DNA from: Deltaproteobacteria bacterium
Lineage (GTDB): Bacteria; Desulfobacterota; Syntrophia; Syntrophales; UBA8958
DNA: 64,000 bases
Assembly: GCA_029553375.1 (NCBI GenBank)
Contig: JAKPCH010000018.1
Coordinates: 1-64,000, forward strand
Direction of reading: 5' to 3'
Below the pieces are notes generated by a model, which was not told where the DNA came from, did no database searches, and saw nothing but the letters and a program-made list of their open reading frames with translations. A program made the translations under genes and the position numbers. This document shows positions 46,789 to 54,616 of the stretch, piece by piece; positions within the stretch are counted from its first letter, which is position 1; each line of letters starts with the position of its first letter.

Positions 46789-47622
46789 TCAACCCCTCAG
46801 ATACTTGGGAAGTTTGGCCTCCTCCTTGCCCCGGAAGCTGCAGACCATGCCGCAGGTCTTGCAGGGGCTCTTCAGGGCCGGCAGGGGCGGCTCACCCTTG
46901 ATCTCCTTCTCGATGAACCGCAGACACTTCCTGACGTCCCCGTCGAGGCCCTCCACGGCGAGGGTGACGGCGCCCTCCGCGCCTCCCCAGCCGCCGGAGG
47001 CGACGTGGACCGCCTCGAGGCCGAAGAGGGTCTCAAGGGCCTCGATCTCCGTAAAGACATAACCGTCGGCCACGCAGGCGACGCCCACGGCGGCGCCGAT
47101 GGTCTTCCCCAGGGCGTGGATGCCGCCGTACTGGGCGGCTATCTCCACGGAGGGGATCATCTTCTCCAGGCCCACGGGGTAGATGATCGTCAGGCCCCGG
47201 GCCTTCATGGCCATGTAGAACTGGCCCATGGTGCCGCCGGCGGGGCTGGCCATGAGGACCCCCACCCGGCCGTCCTTGTCGAGGGCGTTGGCCCCCTTGA
47301 GGAGGATGTCCCCCGGACCCAGCTTGTCCAGGACCTCCCCCGGCTCCACGGACAGGACCTCCCCCTTGTGGAAGACCACGGGCCTGGTCCGCTCCTTGGG
47401 ACCCAGGGCGCACAGGATCCCCCGGATGACCTGGCCCGCCACGTAACCCTCCTTGACGACCCTCTCCCCCAGGAGTTCCTCCAGGACGTAGGCGTTCGTC
47501 GATCCCCGCCCCACGAGGAGATAACCCTTCTCCTTCGCCTGCCGCACCTCGGGCAGGGCCGCGATCCCCTTACCGATCAGCCGCTTCGATTCCGCCGGTG
47601 TGAGTGTGAAAATGGCCTGCAC
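46789..47622 (-). CDS. Unrecognised 277-residue protein with C-terminal Cys motif
   Basis: I do not recognise this family. It starts at a GTG 8 bp after AGGAGG (MQAIFTLTPAESKRLIGKGI). The middle is glycine-rich with alternating strands and helices (VLMASPAGGTMGQFYMAMKA, GKTIGAAVGVACVADG), suggesting a mixed alpha/beta enzyme. The C-terminus has CKTCGMVC, a potential metal or iron-sulphur site. The gene begins 5 bp after the CDF exporter stop, so the pair is co-transcribed; a role tied to metal handling is inference. Confidence 0.7.
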   Translation of the reverse strand: MQAIFTLTPAESKRLIGKGIAALPEVRQAKEKGYLLVGRGSTNAYVLEELLGERVVKEGYVAGQVIRGILCALGPKERTRPVVFHKGEVLSVEPGEVLDKLGPGDILLKGANALDKDGRVGVLMASPAGGTMGQFYMAMKARGLTIIYPVGLEKMIPSVEIAAQYGGIHALGKTIGAAVGVACVADGYVFTEIEALETLFGLEAVHVASGGWGGAEGAVTLAVEGLDGDVRKCLRFIEKEIKGEPPLPALKSPCKTCGMVCSFRGKEEAKLPKYLRG

Positions 47623-47627
47623 CTTAT

Positions 47628-48641
47628 TTACCTCCTTTCTCCTGCGTGATCGTTTCTCATTAACCCCGCCGTGTCCGCCCCTCCCTGCCGCCGGGCCTCC
47701 GCTCTCTTCTCCTCCGAGAGGAGGCAGCCGGCAAGGCACTTGGGGGTGCATTCCCCGTCGCAGGGTTCGATGTGGCTCGTGACGGTCGTGTGGGGGAAGC
47801 GGCCCTTGATCCGGTCCGAGAGGTCCTTGGCGACGGCGTGGGCCTCCTTGACGGACAGGGAAGGGTTGACCTTGAGATGGAACTCGACGAAACGACTGGG
47901 TCCGGCCTTGCGCGTCCTGAGGTCATGGAAACCCGAGATGTCCGGACCTTGACCGACGATGGCCCCCCGGATCCAGTCGAGCTCCTTGCGGGGGAGAGGG
48001 ACGTCCAGGAGGTCCCGGGCGGAGTGGATCGTCAGGTCGTAGGCGGCCTTGAAGATCAAAAGGGCCACGGCGATGGCCGCCGCCGGGTCCATCCACGAGA
48101 GATCCAGACGGGGGAAAAAGACACGGCCCAACCAGATGGCGGCCAAGGAGACCATGACCCCCAGGGACGTCAGGACGTCCGTCCTGAGATGCCAGGCATC
48201 GGCGATGAGGGCGAGGGAGTCCTCCTCCTTCCCCACCTTCAGGAGCCGCCGGGAGACCGACCAGTTGACGACGACGGACAAGGCCATGACCGCCACCCCC
48301 CAGGCGGGGGTCTCGACGGGGCGGGGGGAGAGGAGTTTGTCCGCCGCCTCCCAGACGATCCAGAGGGCGGCGAGGAAGATCAACAGGGCCTCCACGGTGG
48401 CGGAGACGTTCTCGACCTTGCCGTGACCGAAGGGGTGGGAGCTGTCGGCGGGGCGATTGGATATTTTCACTGAAAAGAGGGCGATGAGGGCCGCCAGGAG
48501 ATCGACGCTGGAGTGGGCGGCCTCGGAGAGGACGGAGAGGGATCCGATCATCAGACCCGTCACGACCTTCACGGCCACCATGACGGTGTTGGCGGCCACG
48601 GAAAGCAGGGCGGCCCGTTCTTTTCGCTTCTGCTGGTCCAA
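47628..48641 (-). CDS. CDF family divalent metal cation exporter
   Basis: A 337-residue cation diffusion facilitator (FieF/CzcD-like) with six hydrophobic helices. The metal site is visible as EAAHSSVDLL in helix 2 and DAWHLRTDVLTS in helix 5, and HPFGHGKVE marks the family. The cytoplasmic C-terminal domain (about 215-300) has the ferredoxin-like metal-sensing fold and ends with an unusual Cys-rich tail, CDGECTPKCLAGC. The start is TTG at 48641 with GGAGG 8 bp upstream. Zn, Fe or Mn export is likely; the metal is not deducible. Confidence 0.9.
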   Translation of the reverse strand: MDQQKRKERAALLSVAANTVMVAVKVVTGLMIGSLSVLSEAAHSSVDLLAALIALFSVKISNRPADSSHPFGHGKVENVSATVEALLIFLAALWIVWEAADKLLSPRPVETPAWGVAVMALSVVVNWSVSRRLLKVGKEEDSLALIADAWHLRTDVLTSLGVMVSLAAIWLGRVFFPRLDLSWMDPAAAIAVALLIFKAAYDLTIHSARDLLDVPLPRKELDWIRGAIVGQGPDISGFHDLRTRKAGPSRFVEFHLKVNPSLSVKEAHAVAKDLSDRIKGRFPHTTVTSHIEPCDGECTPKCLAGCLLSEEKRAEARRQGGADTAGLMRNDHAGERR

Positions 48642-48726
48642 GGGTCTTCCTCCGTGTCAGACCTCCCCTATGACACCCGCCCGTCGGCCCTGTCAAGGCT
48701 TTCCACGAATAAAGGCCAATAATGTG

Positions 48727-48755
48727 TTGATTTTCGCCGCCGCCTCATGTATAGA
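48727..48755 (+). promoter_or_regulatory. Sigma70-type promoter for AtoE-type transporter leader
   Basis: TTGATT (48727-48732), a 17-bp spacer and TATAGA (48750-48755). Transcription would start near 48762, giving a leader of about 110 nt. Confidence 0.65.
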
Positions 48756-48786
48756 GCCAGGGAATTCAATCGATCGGGAGGCTTTC

Positions 48787-48855
48787 ATGATCGATTCGTC
48801 GGGGCCGCGTCTCATCGTCAGGGGGGCGGCTTTTTTATTGACCAGACATTTTTAG
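48787..48855 (+). CDS. 22-residue leader peptide, candidate
   Basis: ATG at 48787 sits 5 bp behind GGGAGG, the best ribosome site in the leader. The peptide MIDSSGPRLIVRGAAFLLTR plus HF ends at TAG 17 bp before the transporter start. A terminator hairpin lies inside the coding region, the arrangement seen in attenuators. No codon run that would name a signal is visible. Confidence 0.45.
   Translation: MIDSSGPRLIVRGAAFLLTRHF
48804..48836 (+). terminator. Attenuator-type terminator within the leader peptide gene
   Basis: GCCGC (48804-48808) pairs with GCGGC (48826-48830), extended by further C-G and G-U pairs after one mismatch, then TTTTTT (48831-48836). It lies between the promoter and the transporter start. 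Confidence 0.6.
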
Positions 48856-48871
48856 AAGAGGGAGGTGTTTT

Positions 48872-50227
48872 ATGATAAGAAAACTGGCCCAATTCTTCAC
48901 CTACATCATGAGGCATTACCTGCCCGACGCCTACCTGTTCGCGATCCTGCTGACCTTCCTGTCGGCGATCCTCGCCCTGCTCTTCACGGACGCCGACTTC
49001 ATGAAGGTCATCACGACGTGGGGCAAGGGCGTCTACGGGATCGTCGCCTTCGCCATGCAGATGATCCTCGTCCTCGTCACGGGCTACTGCCTCGCCCTCA
49101 CCAAGCCGGCCAAGAAGTTCCTCGACGCCGTGGCCTCCCTGGCCACGACCCCCGTCAAGGGCGCCATGATCACGGCCTTCGTCGGCAGCCTGGGGGGACT
49201 TCTCAACTGGGGCTTCGGCCTGATCCTGGGCGGATTCTTGGCCCTCGAGATCGCCCGGCGGACGAAGAAGTCCGACTTCCCCATGATCGTCGCGGCGGCC
49301 TACACGGGCCTGGGCATCTGGCACATGGGTTTCTCCGGCTCCATTCCCCTCCTGCTGGCCACACCCAAGCACAACATGAACCTCATCGAGAAGATCACCG
49401 GCAAGGTCACCCCCGTGGCGGACACGATCCTGGCCTACTGGAACCTCGCCCCGGCCCTCTTCCTCCTCTTTACCATCCCGTTGTTGTTCTACTTCATGCA
49501 CCCCAAGGAGGAGGACGTCATCAGCCTGACGGACGAGCGGGCCAAGGAGCTCCTGGGCGAGACGGTGGACGTGGAGAAGCCCGCCCAGCCGACCCTGGCT
49601 GATCACGTCGACCACAGCTACATCATCAACATCATCTTCGCCCTCATGGGCCTCGTCTACCTCTACCAGCACTTCTCCACCAAGGGCCTCGACCTCAACC
49701 TCGACATCGTCATCTTCCTGTTCTTCATGGCGGGCGTCATCCTCCACGGCAAACCCATCAACTACGTCCGGGCCGTCAACATCGCCATCAAGTCCTGCGG
49801 CGGCATCGCCCTCCAGTTCCCCCTCTACGGCGGCATCATGGGGATCCTCATCGGCACGGGCCTGGCCAAGGTCATCGCCAACTGGTTCGTGGCCATCTCC
49901 ACCAAGGAGACCTTCTACATGTTCCAGTTCTGGTCCGCCGGCCTCATCAACATGTTCGTGCCCTCCGGCGGCGGCCAGTGGGCCGTCCAGGGACCCATCA
50001 CCGTCGAGGCGGCGAGACTCATGAACATCGACATGGTCAAATCGGCCATGATGGTGGCCTGGGGCGACCAGTGGACGAACATGATCCAGCCCTTCTGGGC
50101 CCTGCCTCTCTTGGGTCTGGCGGGCCTCTCGGCGAGGGACATCATGGGCTACACCACCATGGTCCTCCTCTGGATGGGTCTGGTCCTCTCCTGCGTCGCC
50201 CTCCTCCTCGGCATGGGCCTGTTCTAA
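48872..50227 (+). CDS. AtoE-type short-chain fatty acid transporter
   Basis: A 451-residue membrane carrier of the AtoE family with about eleven hydrophobic segments. Family-type segments are MRHYLPDAYLFAILLTFLSA, GYCLALTKPAKKFLD, SLGGLLNWGFGLILGG and the conserved PSGGGQWAVQGP. It may import or release acetoacetate, butyrate or similar acids. AGAGGGAGG precedes the ATG. Leader elements (promoter, small frame, terminator) point to regulated read-through. A strong terminator follows. Confidence 0.9.
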   Translation: MIRKLAQFFTYIMRHYLPDAYLFAILLTFLSAILALLFTDADFMKVITTWGKGVYGIVAFAMQMILVLVTGYCLALTKPAKKFLDAVASLATTPVKGAMITAFVGSLGGLLNWGFGLILGGFLALEIARRTKKSDFPMIVAAAYTGLGIWHMGFSGSIPLLLATPKHNMNLIEKITGKVTPVADTILAYWNLAPALFLLFTIPLLFYFMHPKEEDVISLTDERAKELLGETVDVEKPAQPTLADHVDHSYIINIIFALMGLVYLYQHFSTKGLDLNLDIVIFLFFMAGVILHGKPINYVRAVNIAIKSCGGIALQFPLYGGIMGILIGTGLAKVIANWFVAISTKETFYMFQFWSAGLINMFVPSGGGQWAVQGPITVEAARLMNIDMVKSAMMVAWGDQWTNMIQPFWALPLLGLAGLSARDIMGYTTMVLLWMGLVLSCVALLLGMGLF

Positions 50228-50246
50228 CCCCGTCACCGAAACGGCA

Positions 50247-50280
50247 GGCCGCCCCCGCAAGCAGGGGGCGGCCCCTTTTT
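50247..50280 (+). terminator. Intrinsic terminator after AtoE-type gene
   Basis: A perfect 10-bp stem GGCCGCCCCC / GGGGGCGGCC with a 7-nt loop is followed by CCTTTTT. Confidence 0.9.
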
Positions 50281-50296
50281 CCGTCATCACCCGCCT

Positions 50297-50569
50297 ATGG
50301 ATCCCTTGATGACCGCCAAGATCGAAGGGGTTCTCGACCGTGTCAAGGACCCGGAGAGCGGCCTGCCCGTCGGGGCCCTCGGCTTCGTGAGGCGCCTCCG
50401 CTACAGCGAGAAAGAGAAGATCCTCTACGTCTTTTTGGACACCTACGGCCACCTCCCCAAGTGCATCACCTGCGCCGCCGTGGCGAAACTGGTCATGGAG
50501 GGGATTATCCGGGACCTGCGGACGGAGCTGGAGAGGGAATTCCCCGACCTCAAGGTCACCTTCGTCTGA
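50297..50569 (+). CDS. DUF59/MIP18-like protein
   Basis: A 90-residue protein resembling the MIP18/PaaD (DUF59) family, which helps in Fe-S cluster assembly. Features are KIEGVLDRVKDPESGLPVGALGFVRR at the start and a Cys-containing CITCAAVAKLV segment in the position of the conserved Cys. The start is uncertain: no ribosome site is seen, and ATG 50309 is possible. It stands alone after a terminator; its promoter was not found. Confidence 0.65.
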   Translation: MDPLMTAKIEGVLDRVKDPESGLPVGALGFVRRLRYSEKEKILYVFLDTYGHLPKCITCAAVAKLVMEGIIRDLRTELEREFPDLKVTFV

Positions 50570-50672
50570 AATCACATGATAAAATTTCGGTGGAAAAGGG
50601 TTATCGTGTCCCGGCAGTTCCGGCCCTCCGGCCGGCGCAGCCTTTAACCGGACCGGGCGCCGGGCAGGTCCC

Positions 50673-51353
50673 TCAGGAGCCCCCCTTGAGGACCGTCGGG
50701 AGCCAGCGGTAGACGGGCCCGAGGTCCCGGGCCACCTGCCCCGCCTTGGGGATCATGAAGACGAAGGCCCGCCGCTGGGAAGGGACGAGGGCGAGGTGGC
50801 GGAGGCGACCCGGATCGGGCCGTTCCTGGGTGAAGCGCCGGAGGTGTCCCCTTATCGCCTCACTACCCCAGTAGAGGAAGAACTCCCGCCCCCCCCAGGC
50901 AAGGTCCTCCCGTTTCAGGAGGTGGGCGTTGGCGATCTTCGGACCCCGGAAGCGGGCGTAGCCCTTCTCGATGAGGTGCCCCTCGGCGACGGGGGGGCGG
51001 CTGAGGTGCAGGGTGACGAAGAGGCGGTCCCAGCGCCGGATGATGAGGGAGATGGGCATCCAGAGCAGGGCCTGGCGGGGGAGGAAGGTGATGGTGGCCT
51101 CCACCTTCGTCACGGGTCCCCCCTTGGGGGGCGTCAGGGTGGCGTGGTAGCCGATGGTCCCCCCGATGTTGACGAAGGTCTGGTCCACGGGCCGGACGAT
51201 GTCGAGGAGGTCCTGAAAGGCCGACCGGAAGATCCCCTCGTTGACGCGCCGGCCCCGGAAGAACCCGTAGCCCAAGAGGGCCGAGAAGGCGATGAAGAGG
51301 TAGAAGAGGGGCTGGCGGGCGATGTACTCGTGCTCGAAGAGGTTAAAAGACAA
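50673..51353 (-). CDS. Membrane-anchored protein of unknown function, third gene of ArsA-like trio
   Basis: A 226-residue protein with one N-terminal membrane helix (LFYLFIAFSALLGYGFF, residues about 16-32) and a beta-rich soluble domain of about 190 residues containing repeated basic clusters. I do not recognise the family. It overlaps the ArsA-like gene by 11 bp, so the two are co-translated. The soluble domain probably faces the cytoplasm or periplasm; topology cannot be fixed. Confidence 0.65.
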   Translation of the reverse strand: MSFNLFEHEYIARQPLFYLFIAFSALLGYGFFRGRRVNEGIFRSAFQDLLDIVRPVDQTFVNIGGTIGYHATLTPPKGGPVTKVEATITFLPRQALLWMPISLIIRRWDRLFVTLHLSRPPVAEGHLIEKGYARFRGPKIANAHLLKREDLAWGGREFFLYWGSEAIRGHLRRFTQERPDPGRLRHLALVPSQRRAFVFMIPKAGQVARDLGPVYRWLPTVLKGGS

Positions 51354-52275
51354 AGAAATCCTCCAGTTCTGCGTCGATCTCGTAGAGGGGCCTCCTCCCC
51401 CCGGCGATCTCCTCGTCGAGGGGCACCCTCAAGAACCTCTTGTCCCTCCCCGCCATCTCCCTCAGCCTCTCCTCCACCTCCGCCGCCACGGCGGCGTCGC
51501 GGGACGGGACCTTGTTCAGGACGACGAGGCGCAGGGGTAAACCCAGGTCCGCGAAACCGTCCACCAGGCGCCGCGACTCCCGCAGGGACAAGAGATCGGG
51601 GTTGCAGACCAGGACCATGGCCGTCCCCTCCCCCCTCAGGAGCGCCGAGAGGGCGCCGTAGTTCTCCCGGAGGGTCTTGAGGCGCCTCATGATCTCGTCC
51701 TCGTCCTCGTCGAAGGCGAGGCGCACCCCCGCCGTCCGGCCGTCCTCCTTCGTGATCTTCCCGATGGTGTAGCGTTTCTCCAAGATCTGCCGGCGAATGG
51801 CCGCCAGGCGCTCGATCCACGTCGTCGTCACCTGGGGGAGGGCCAAAAACCGCAGGGTCAGGCCCGTGGGGGGGGTGTCGAAGAGGACGTAATCGAGATC
51901 ACCCCCCTCGCGGACGGTCCTCTCGATGCTCGTCAACAGGGCGTATTCCTCGATCCCCGGGGAGTACTTCAAGACGGAGAAGTAACGCTCCAGGTTGAGG
52001 GTCGTGAGGTAGCGGTAGGTGTCCGCCAGGGCCCGGCTCTGTCCCTCCAGGTATTCCCGGGCCATGGTCCCGAGGTCCACTTCGGCGAGGGTGAGGTTCC
52101 CGTCGAGGCGGCGGCGCCCGCCGGCGAGGTCGATCCCGAAGATGTCCCCGATGTTGTGGGCGGGGTCGAGGGAGACGAGGAGGACCCGGTGACGCCGGGA
52201 GAGTTGTCTCGCCGCGGCGGCGGCGAGGGTGGACTTCCCCACGCCCCCCTTGCCGGTGAAGAAGACGACCCGCAT
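51343..52275 (-). CDS. Single-domain ArsA/Get3-like ATPase
   Basis: A 310-residue deviant-Walker ATPase: FFTGKGGVGKSTLAAAAA (P-loop), VSLDPAHNIGDIFG (switch I), DTPPTGLTLRFLALP (switch II) and LVVLNKVP (A/G-loop). This is the GET3/ArsA pattern, but with one catalytic domain, so it would dimerise. No arsenical genes are near. A variant Get3-like targeting or membrane-complex role is inferred. Its ATG overlaps by one base the stop of the 94-residue upstream gene. Confidence 0.87.
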   Translation of the reverse strand: MRVVFFTGKGGVGKSTLAAAAARQLSRRHRVLLVSLDPAHNIGDIFGIDLAGGRRRLDGNLTLAEVDLGTMAREYLEGQSRALADTYRYLTTLNLERYFSVLKYSPGIEEYALLTSIERTVREGGDLDYVLFDTPPTGLTLRFLALPQVTTTWIERLAAIRRQILEKRYTIGKITKEDGRTAGVRLAFDEDEDEIMRRLKTLRENYGALSALLRGEGTAMVLVCNPDLLSLRESRRLVDGFADLGLPLRLVVLNKVPSRDAAVAAEVEERLREMAGRDKRFLRVPLDEEIAGGRRPLYEIDAELEDFFVF

Positions 52276-52559
52276 CAGTCGATCCCCAAGGCCCCCATCA
52301 TCTCCGCCATCATGTCGCAGCTGTCCTCGGCCCGGCGCTGGACGACGCGCATCTCCCTCTCCATGAAGGGCAGGAGCTCCACGGCCAGGAAGGTGGGCGG
52401 GGCGGGGAGACCGATGAATGAACCCATGATCAAAAGGGCGAAGATGTTCTCCAGTTCCCGGACCTCGAGGCGGGTGAGGGCCACGGCCCGTTCCCGGTGG
52501 GCCGCGCCGACCCCCCGGAGGAAACGGCCCAGGCCCGTCAGGAAACCTTTTTCCTTCAT
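52275..52559 (-). CDS. 94-residue protein preceding the ArsA-like ATPase
   Basis: A small protein with a basic N-terminal helix (GLGRFLRGVGAAHRERAVALTR) and one hydrophobic segment (IFALLIMGSFIGLPAPPTFL, about residues 43-62). The tail is acidic and Met-rich. It starts at ATG 52559 just after the cstA terminator. I do not recognise it. Tight linkage to the ATPase suggests a membrane partner or client, by inference. Confidence 0.6.
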   Translation of the reverse strand: MKEKGFLTGLGRFLRGVGAAHRERAVALTRLEVRELENIFALLIMGSFIGLPAPPTFLAVELLPFMEREMRVVQRRAEDSCDMMAEMMGALGID

Positions 52560-52571
52560 AACGCCACCCAC

Positions 52572-52613
52572 AAAAAGGCCCCCCGGGGCGGGTCACCCCG
52601 CCCCGCCGGGGCC
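52572..52613 (-). terminator. Intrinsic terminator after cstA
   Basis: On the minus strand GGCCCC-GGC-GGGGCGGG pairs with CCCGCCCC-GGG-GGGGCC around a GTGA loop and ends in TTTTT. It separates cstA from the ArsA-like trio. Confidence 0.8.
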
Positions 52614-52634
52614 GCACGACGTCTTACTTCAAGG

Positions 52635-54440
52635 TCACTCTTTCTTTCTCGACTTCGTGAAGTCGATGATGAAGAGGAAGTTCAGGATAACCATGATCCC
52701 CATGATGATCTGGACCGTCCAGCCCGGCCCGGCGGCCTTGGCCATGGCCGGAGGCATGACGACGTACATGAACCAGACAATGGCGCAGGTCACGGTGAGC
52801 CAGAGGAACCAGGCGGGGACCACGGCGACGACGGCGAACTGGGATTTGAGCTTCTTCGCCACGTAGGCCGCCCCCGTCATCAGGGCGATGGAGGCGATGA
52901 GCTGGTTGGCGGCGCTGAAGGAGGGCCAGAGGATGTTGAACTGCCCGCTCCAGGCGAGATAGATACCGATGGCGGCAGGGATCAGGGAGGCCGTCCAGCG
53001 GTTGGTCAGGGTGCCGTAGAGGCCCGCCGCCTTGTCCTTCAGGGGCGCGAGCATCTCCACGAGGCAGTACCGGGCCAGGCGGTTCGTCGTGTCGAGGGTC
53101 GTCAGGGCGAAGGCGGAGATCCACAGGCCCGCGATGACCTTGACGATCTTCGTGGGGATGAAGGAGAGGAAACTGGCCGCCACCATGTCGGCGAAACACT
53201 GGACGATCATGTTCGGCGGGGCCAGCTTGAGGCTCGTCGTCGTCTTCGTGTAGAGCTCGCCCCAGTTCTCCAGGGTAAGGGCCAGGGGCGGGACGGCGGG
53301 GGGAGGAGCGGCTGCGGCGGCGGCACCGGCGGCGGCACCGGCGGCGGCCTTGGCGGCGGCGGCCGCCGCCGCCGCGGCGTGGGCGTTCTGGATCGCCGTG
53401 AAGCCGAAGCCGCCGATGGCGCAGATGATCACCGTGGAGAGGAAGCCCTCGGTGAACATGGCCCCGTAGCCCACGAAGAGGCCGTCCGTCTCCTTAGACA
53501 ACTGCTTGGATGACGTGCCCGAACCGACGAGGGAGTGGAAACCCGACAGGGACCCGCAGGCGATGACCAGGGGGATGGCGGGCCAGAAGGGCGTCGGCTG
53601 GTTCCCCAGCAGTATGGGGGAGAAACTCGAGACGGCGGGGATCTCGAAGCCCCGGAAGGTGAAGACGGCGGCGATGAAACCGACGGCGATGCCGAAGTAG
53701 AGGAGGAAGGAGTTGAGGTAGTCCCGGGGCTGGAGGAGGACGTTCACGGGGATGGCGGCGGCGATGATGATGTAGAGGAAGAGGACGACCATCCACGTCT
53801 CATAGGAGGCGGGTACGGGGAGATAGGTCGCCCCCCAGATGGCGACGATCATCAGGACGATCCCGATGACCGTGGCGGCGAGGAGGTTCATCTTGACCCG
53901 GTAGATGAGGATCCCCAGGATGATGGCGGCGATGGTCATGTAGATGGAGGCGGCGGAGATCTCGGGGGTCTTGACGAACATGGTCCCGATGACGTTGGCG
54001 AAGGCGGCCACGACGAGGATCAGGAGGAAGAAGACGATCCAGTAGAAGGCCGTGCCCGTCCGCTTGGAGATGAGATCGGAGGCCACGAACTGGACGGACT
54101 TGCCGTCGTAGCGCACCGAGGCCATGAGGGCCAGATAGTCGTGGATGGAGCCGATGAAGATGTTACCCAGCCACACCCACAACAGGCCGGGGAGCCATCC
54201 CCAGCACATGGCCATGGCGGGCCCCACCAGAGGCCCCGCCCCGGCGATGGACGAGAAGTGATGGCCGAAGAGGACCACCTTGTGGGCCGGCACGAAGTCC
54301 ACACCGTCGTAGAGGCGCTGGGACGGCGTCTGGATGCTGTCGTCCGCCTTGACGACGTCCCGCTGGATCTTCTTGCCGTAAGTGAAATAAAGGGTGATGT
54401 AGATGAGAAAACCGATGACTACGGCAACCGTTGTGGTCAT
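52635..54440 (-). CDS. cstA: CstA family carbon-starvation/peptide transporter
   Basis: A 601-residue membrane protein with about fifteen hydrophobic helices. It shows DFVPAHKVVLFGHHFSSIAGAGPLVGPAMA, GGSIHDYLALMASVRYDGKS-like and SGFHSLVGSGTSSKQL, the CstA/BtsT blocks. Members import pyruvate or peptides. Unusual is an Ala-rich loop (about residues 350-385, AHAAAAAAAAAKAAAGAAAG and a Pro tail), encoded by GCN/GGC repeats. The ATG has AGGAGG; a dyad-containing promoter lies upstream. Confidence 0.92.
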   Translation of the reverse strand: MTTTVAVVIGFLIYITLYFTYGKKIQRDVVKADDSIQTPSQRLYDGVDFVPAHKVVLFGHHFSSIAGAGPLVGPAMAMCWGWLPGLLWVWLGNIFIGSIHDYLALMASVRYDGKSVQFVASDLISKRTGTAFYWIVFFLLILVVAAFANVIGTMFVKTPEISAASIYMTIAAIILGILIYRVKMNLLAATVIGIVLMIVAIWGATYLPVPASYETWMVVLFLYIIIAAAIPVNVLLQPRDYLNSFLLYFGIAVGFIAAVFTFRGFEIPAVSSFSPILLGNQPTPFWPAIPLVIACGSLSGFHSLVGSGTSSKQLSKETDGLFVGYGAMFTEGFLSTVIICAIGGFGFTAIQNAHAAAAAAAAAKAAAGAAAGAAAAAAPPPAVPPLALTLENWGELYTKTTTSLKLAPPNMIVQCFADMVAASFLSFIPTKIVKVIAGLWISAFALTTLDTTNRLARYCLVEMLAPLKDKAAGLYGTLTNRWTASLIPAAIGIYLAWSGQFNILWPSFSAANQLIASIALMTGAAYVAKKLKSQFAVVAVVPAWFLWLTVTCAIVWFMYVVMPPAMAKAAGPGWTVQIIMGIMVILNFLFIIDFTKSRKKE

Positions 54441-54501
54441 AGACTACCTCCTTTGCTAAAAAAAGTTAGAGAAAAAGATACCTTGACCATACAACCCTCA
54501 T

Positions 54502-54519
54502 GCGGGGCATAAGCCCCGC
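54502..54519 (-). promoter_or_regulatory. Hairpin in cstA leader
   Basis: GCGGGGC and GCCCCGC form a perfect 7-bp stem around a 4-nt loop between promoter and start codon. No T-run follows on the minus strand. Confidence 0.4.
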
Positions 54520-54555
54520 GTCTCCGCCGTCGATCGTGTGCACAACCTGTTGAAA

Positions 54556-54584
54556 GAATTACTCTTGCCACGGGGCAAAGTCAA
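54556..54584 (-). promoter_or_regulatory. cstA promoter with operator-like dyad
   Basis: On the minus strand TTGACT (54584-54579), a 17-bp spacer and TAATTC (54561-54556). The spacer carries a perfect dyad TTGCC-N4-GGCAA (54578-54565), suited to repressor binding. The -10 match is weak. Confidence 0.45.
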
Positions 54585-54616
54585 CCACAAAATGCCCTGT
54601 TCTCCCGTGTCCGCCG

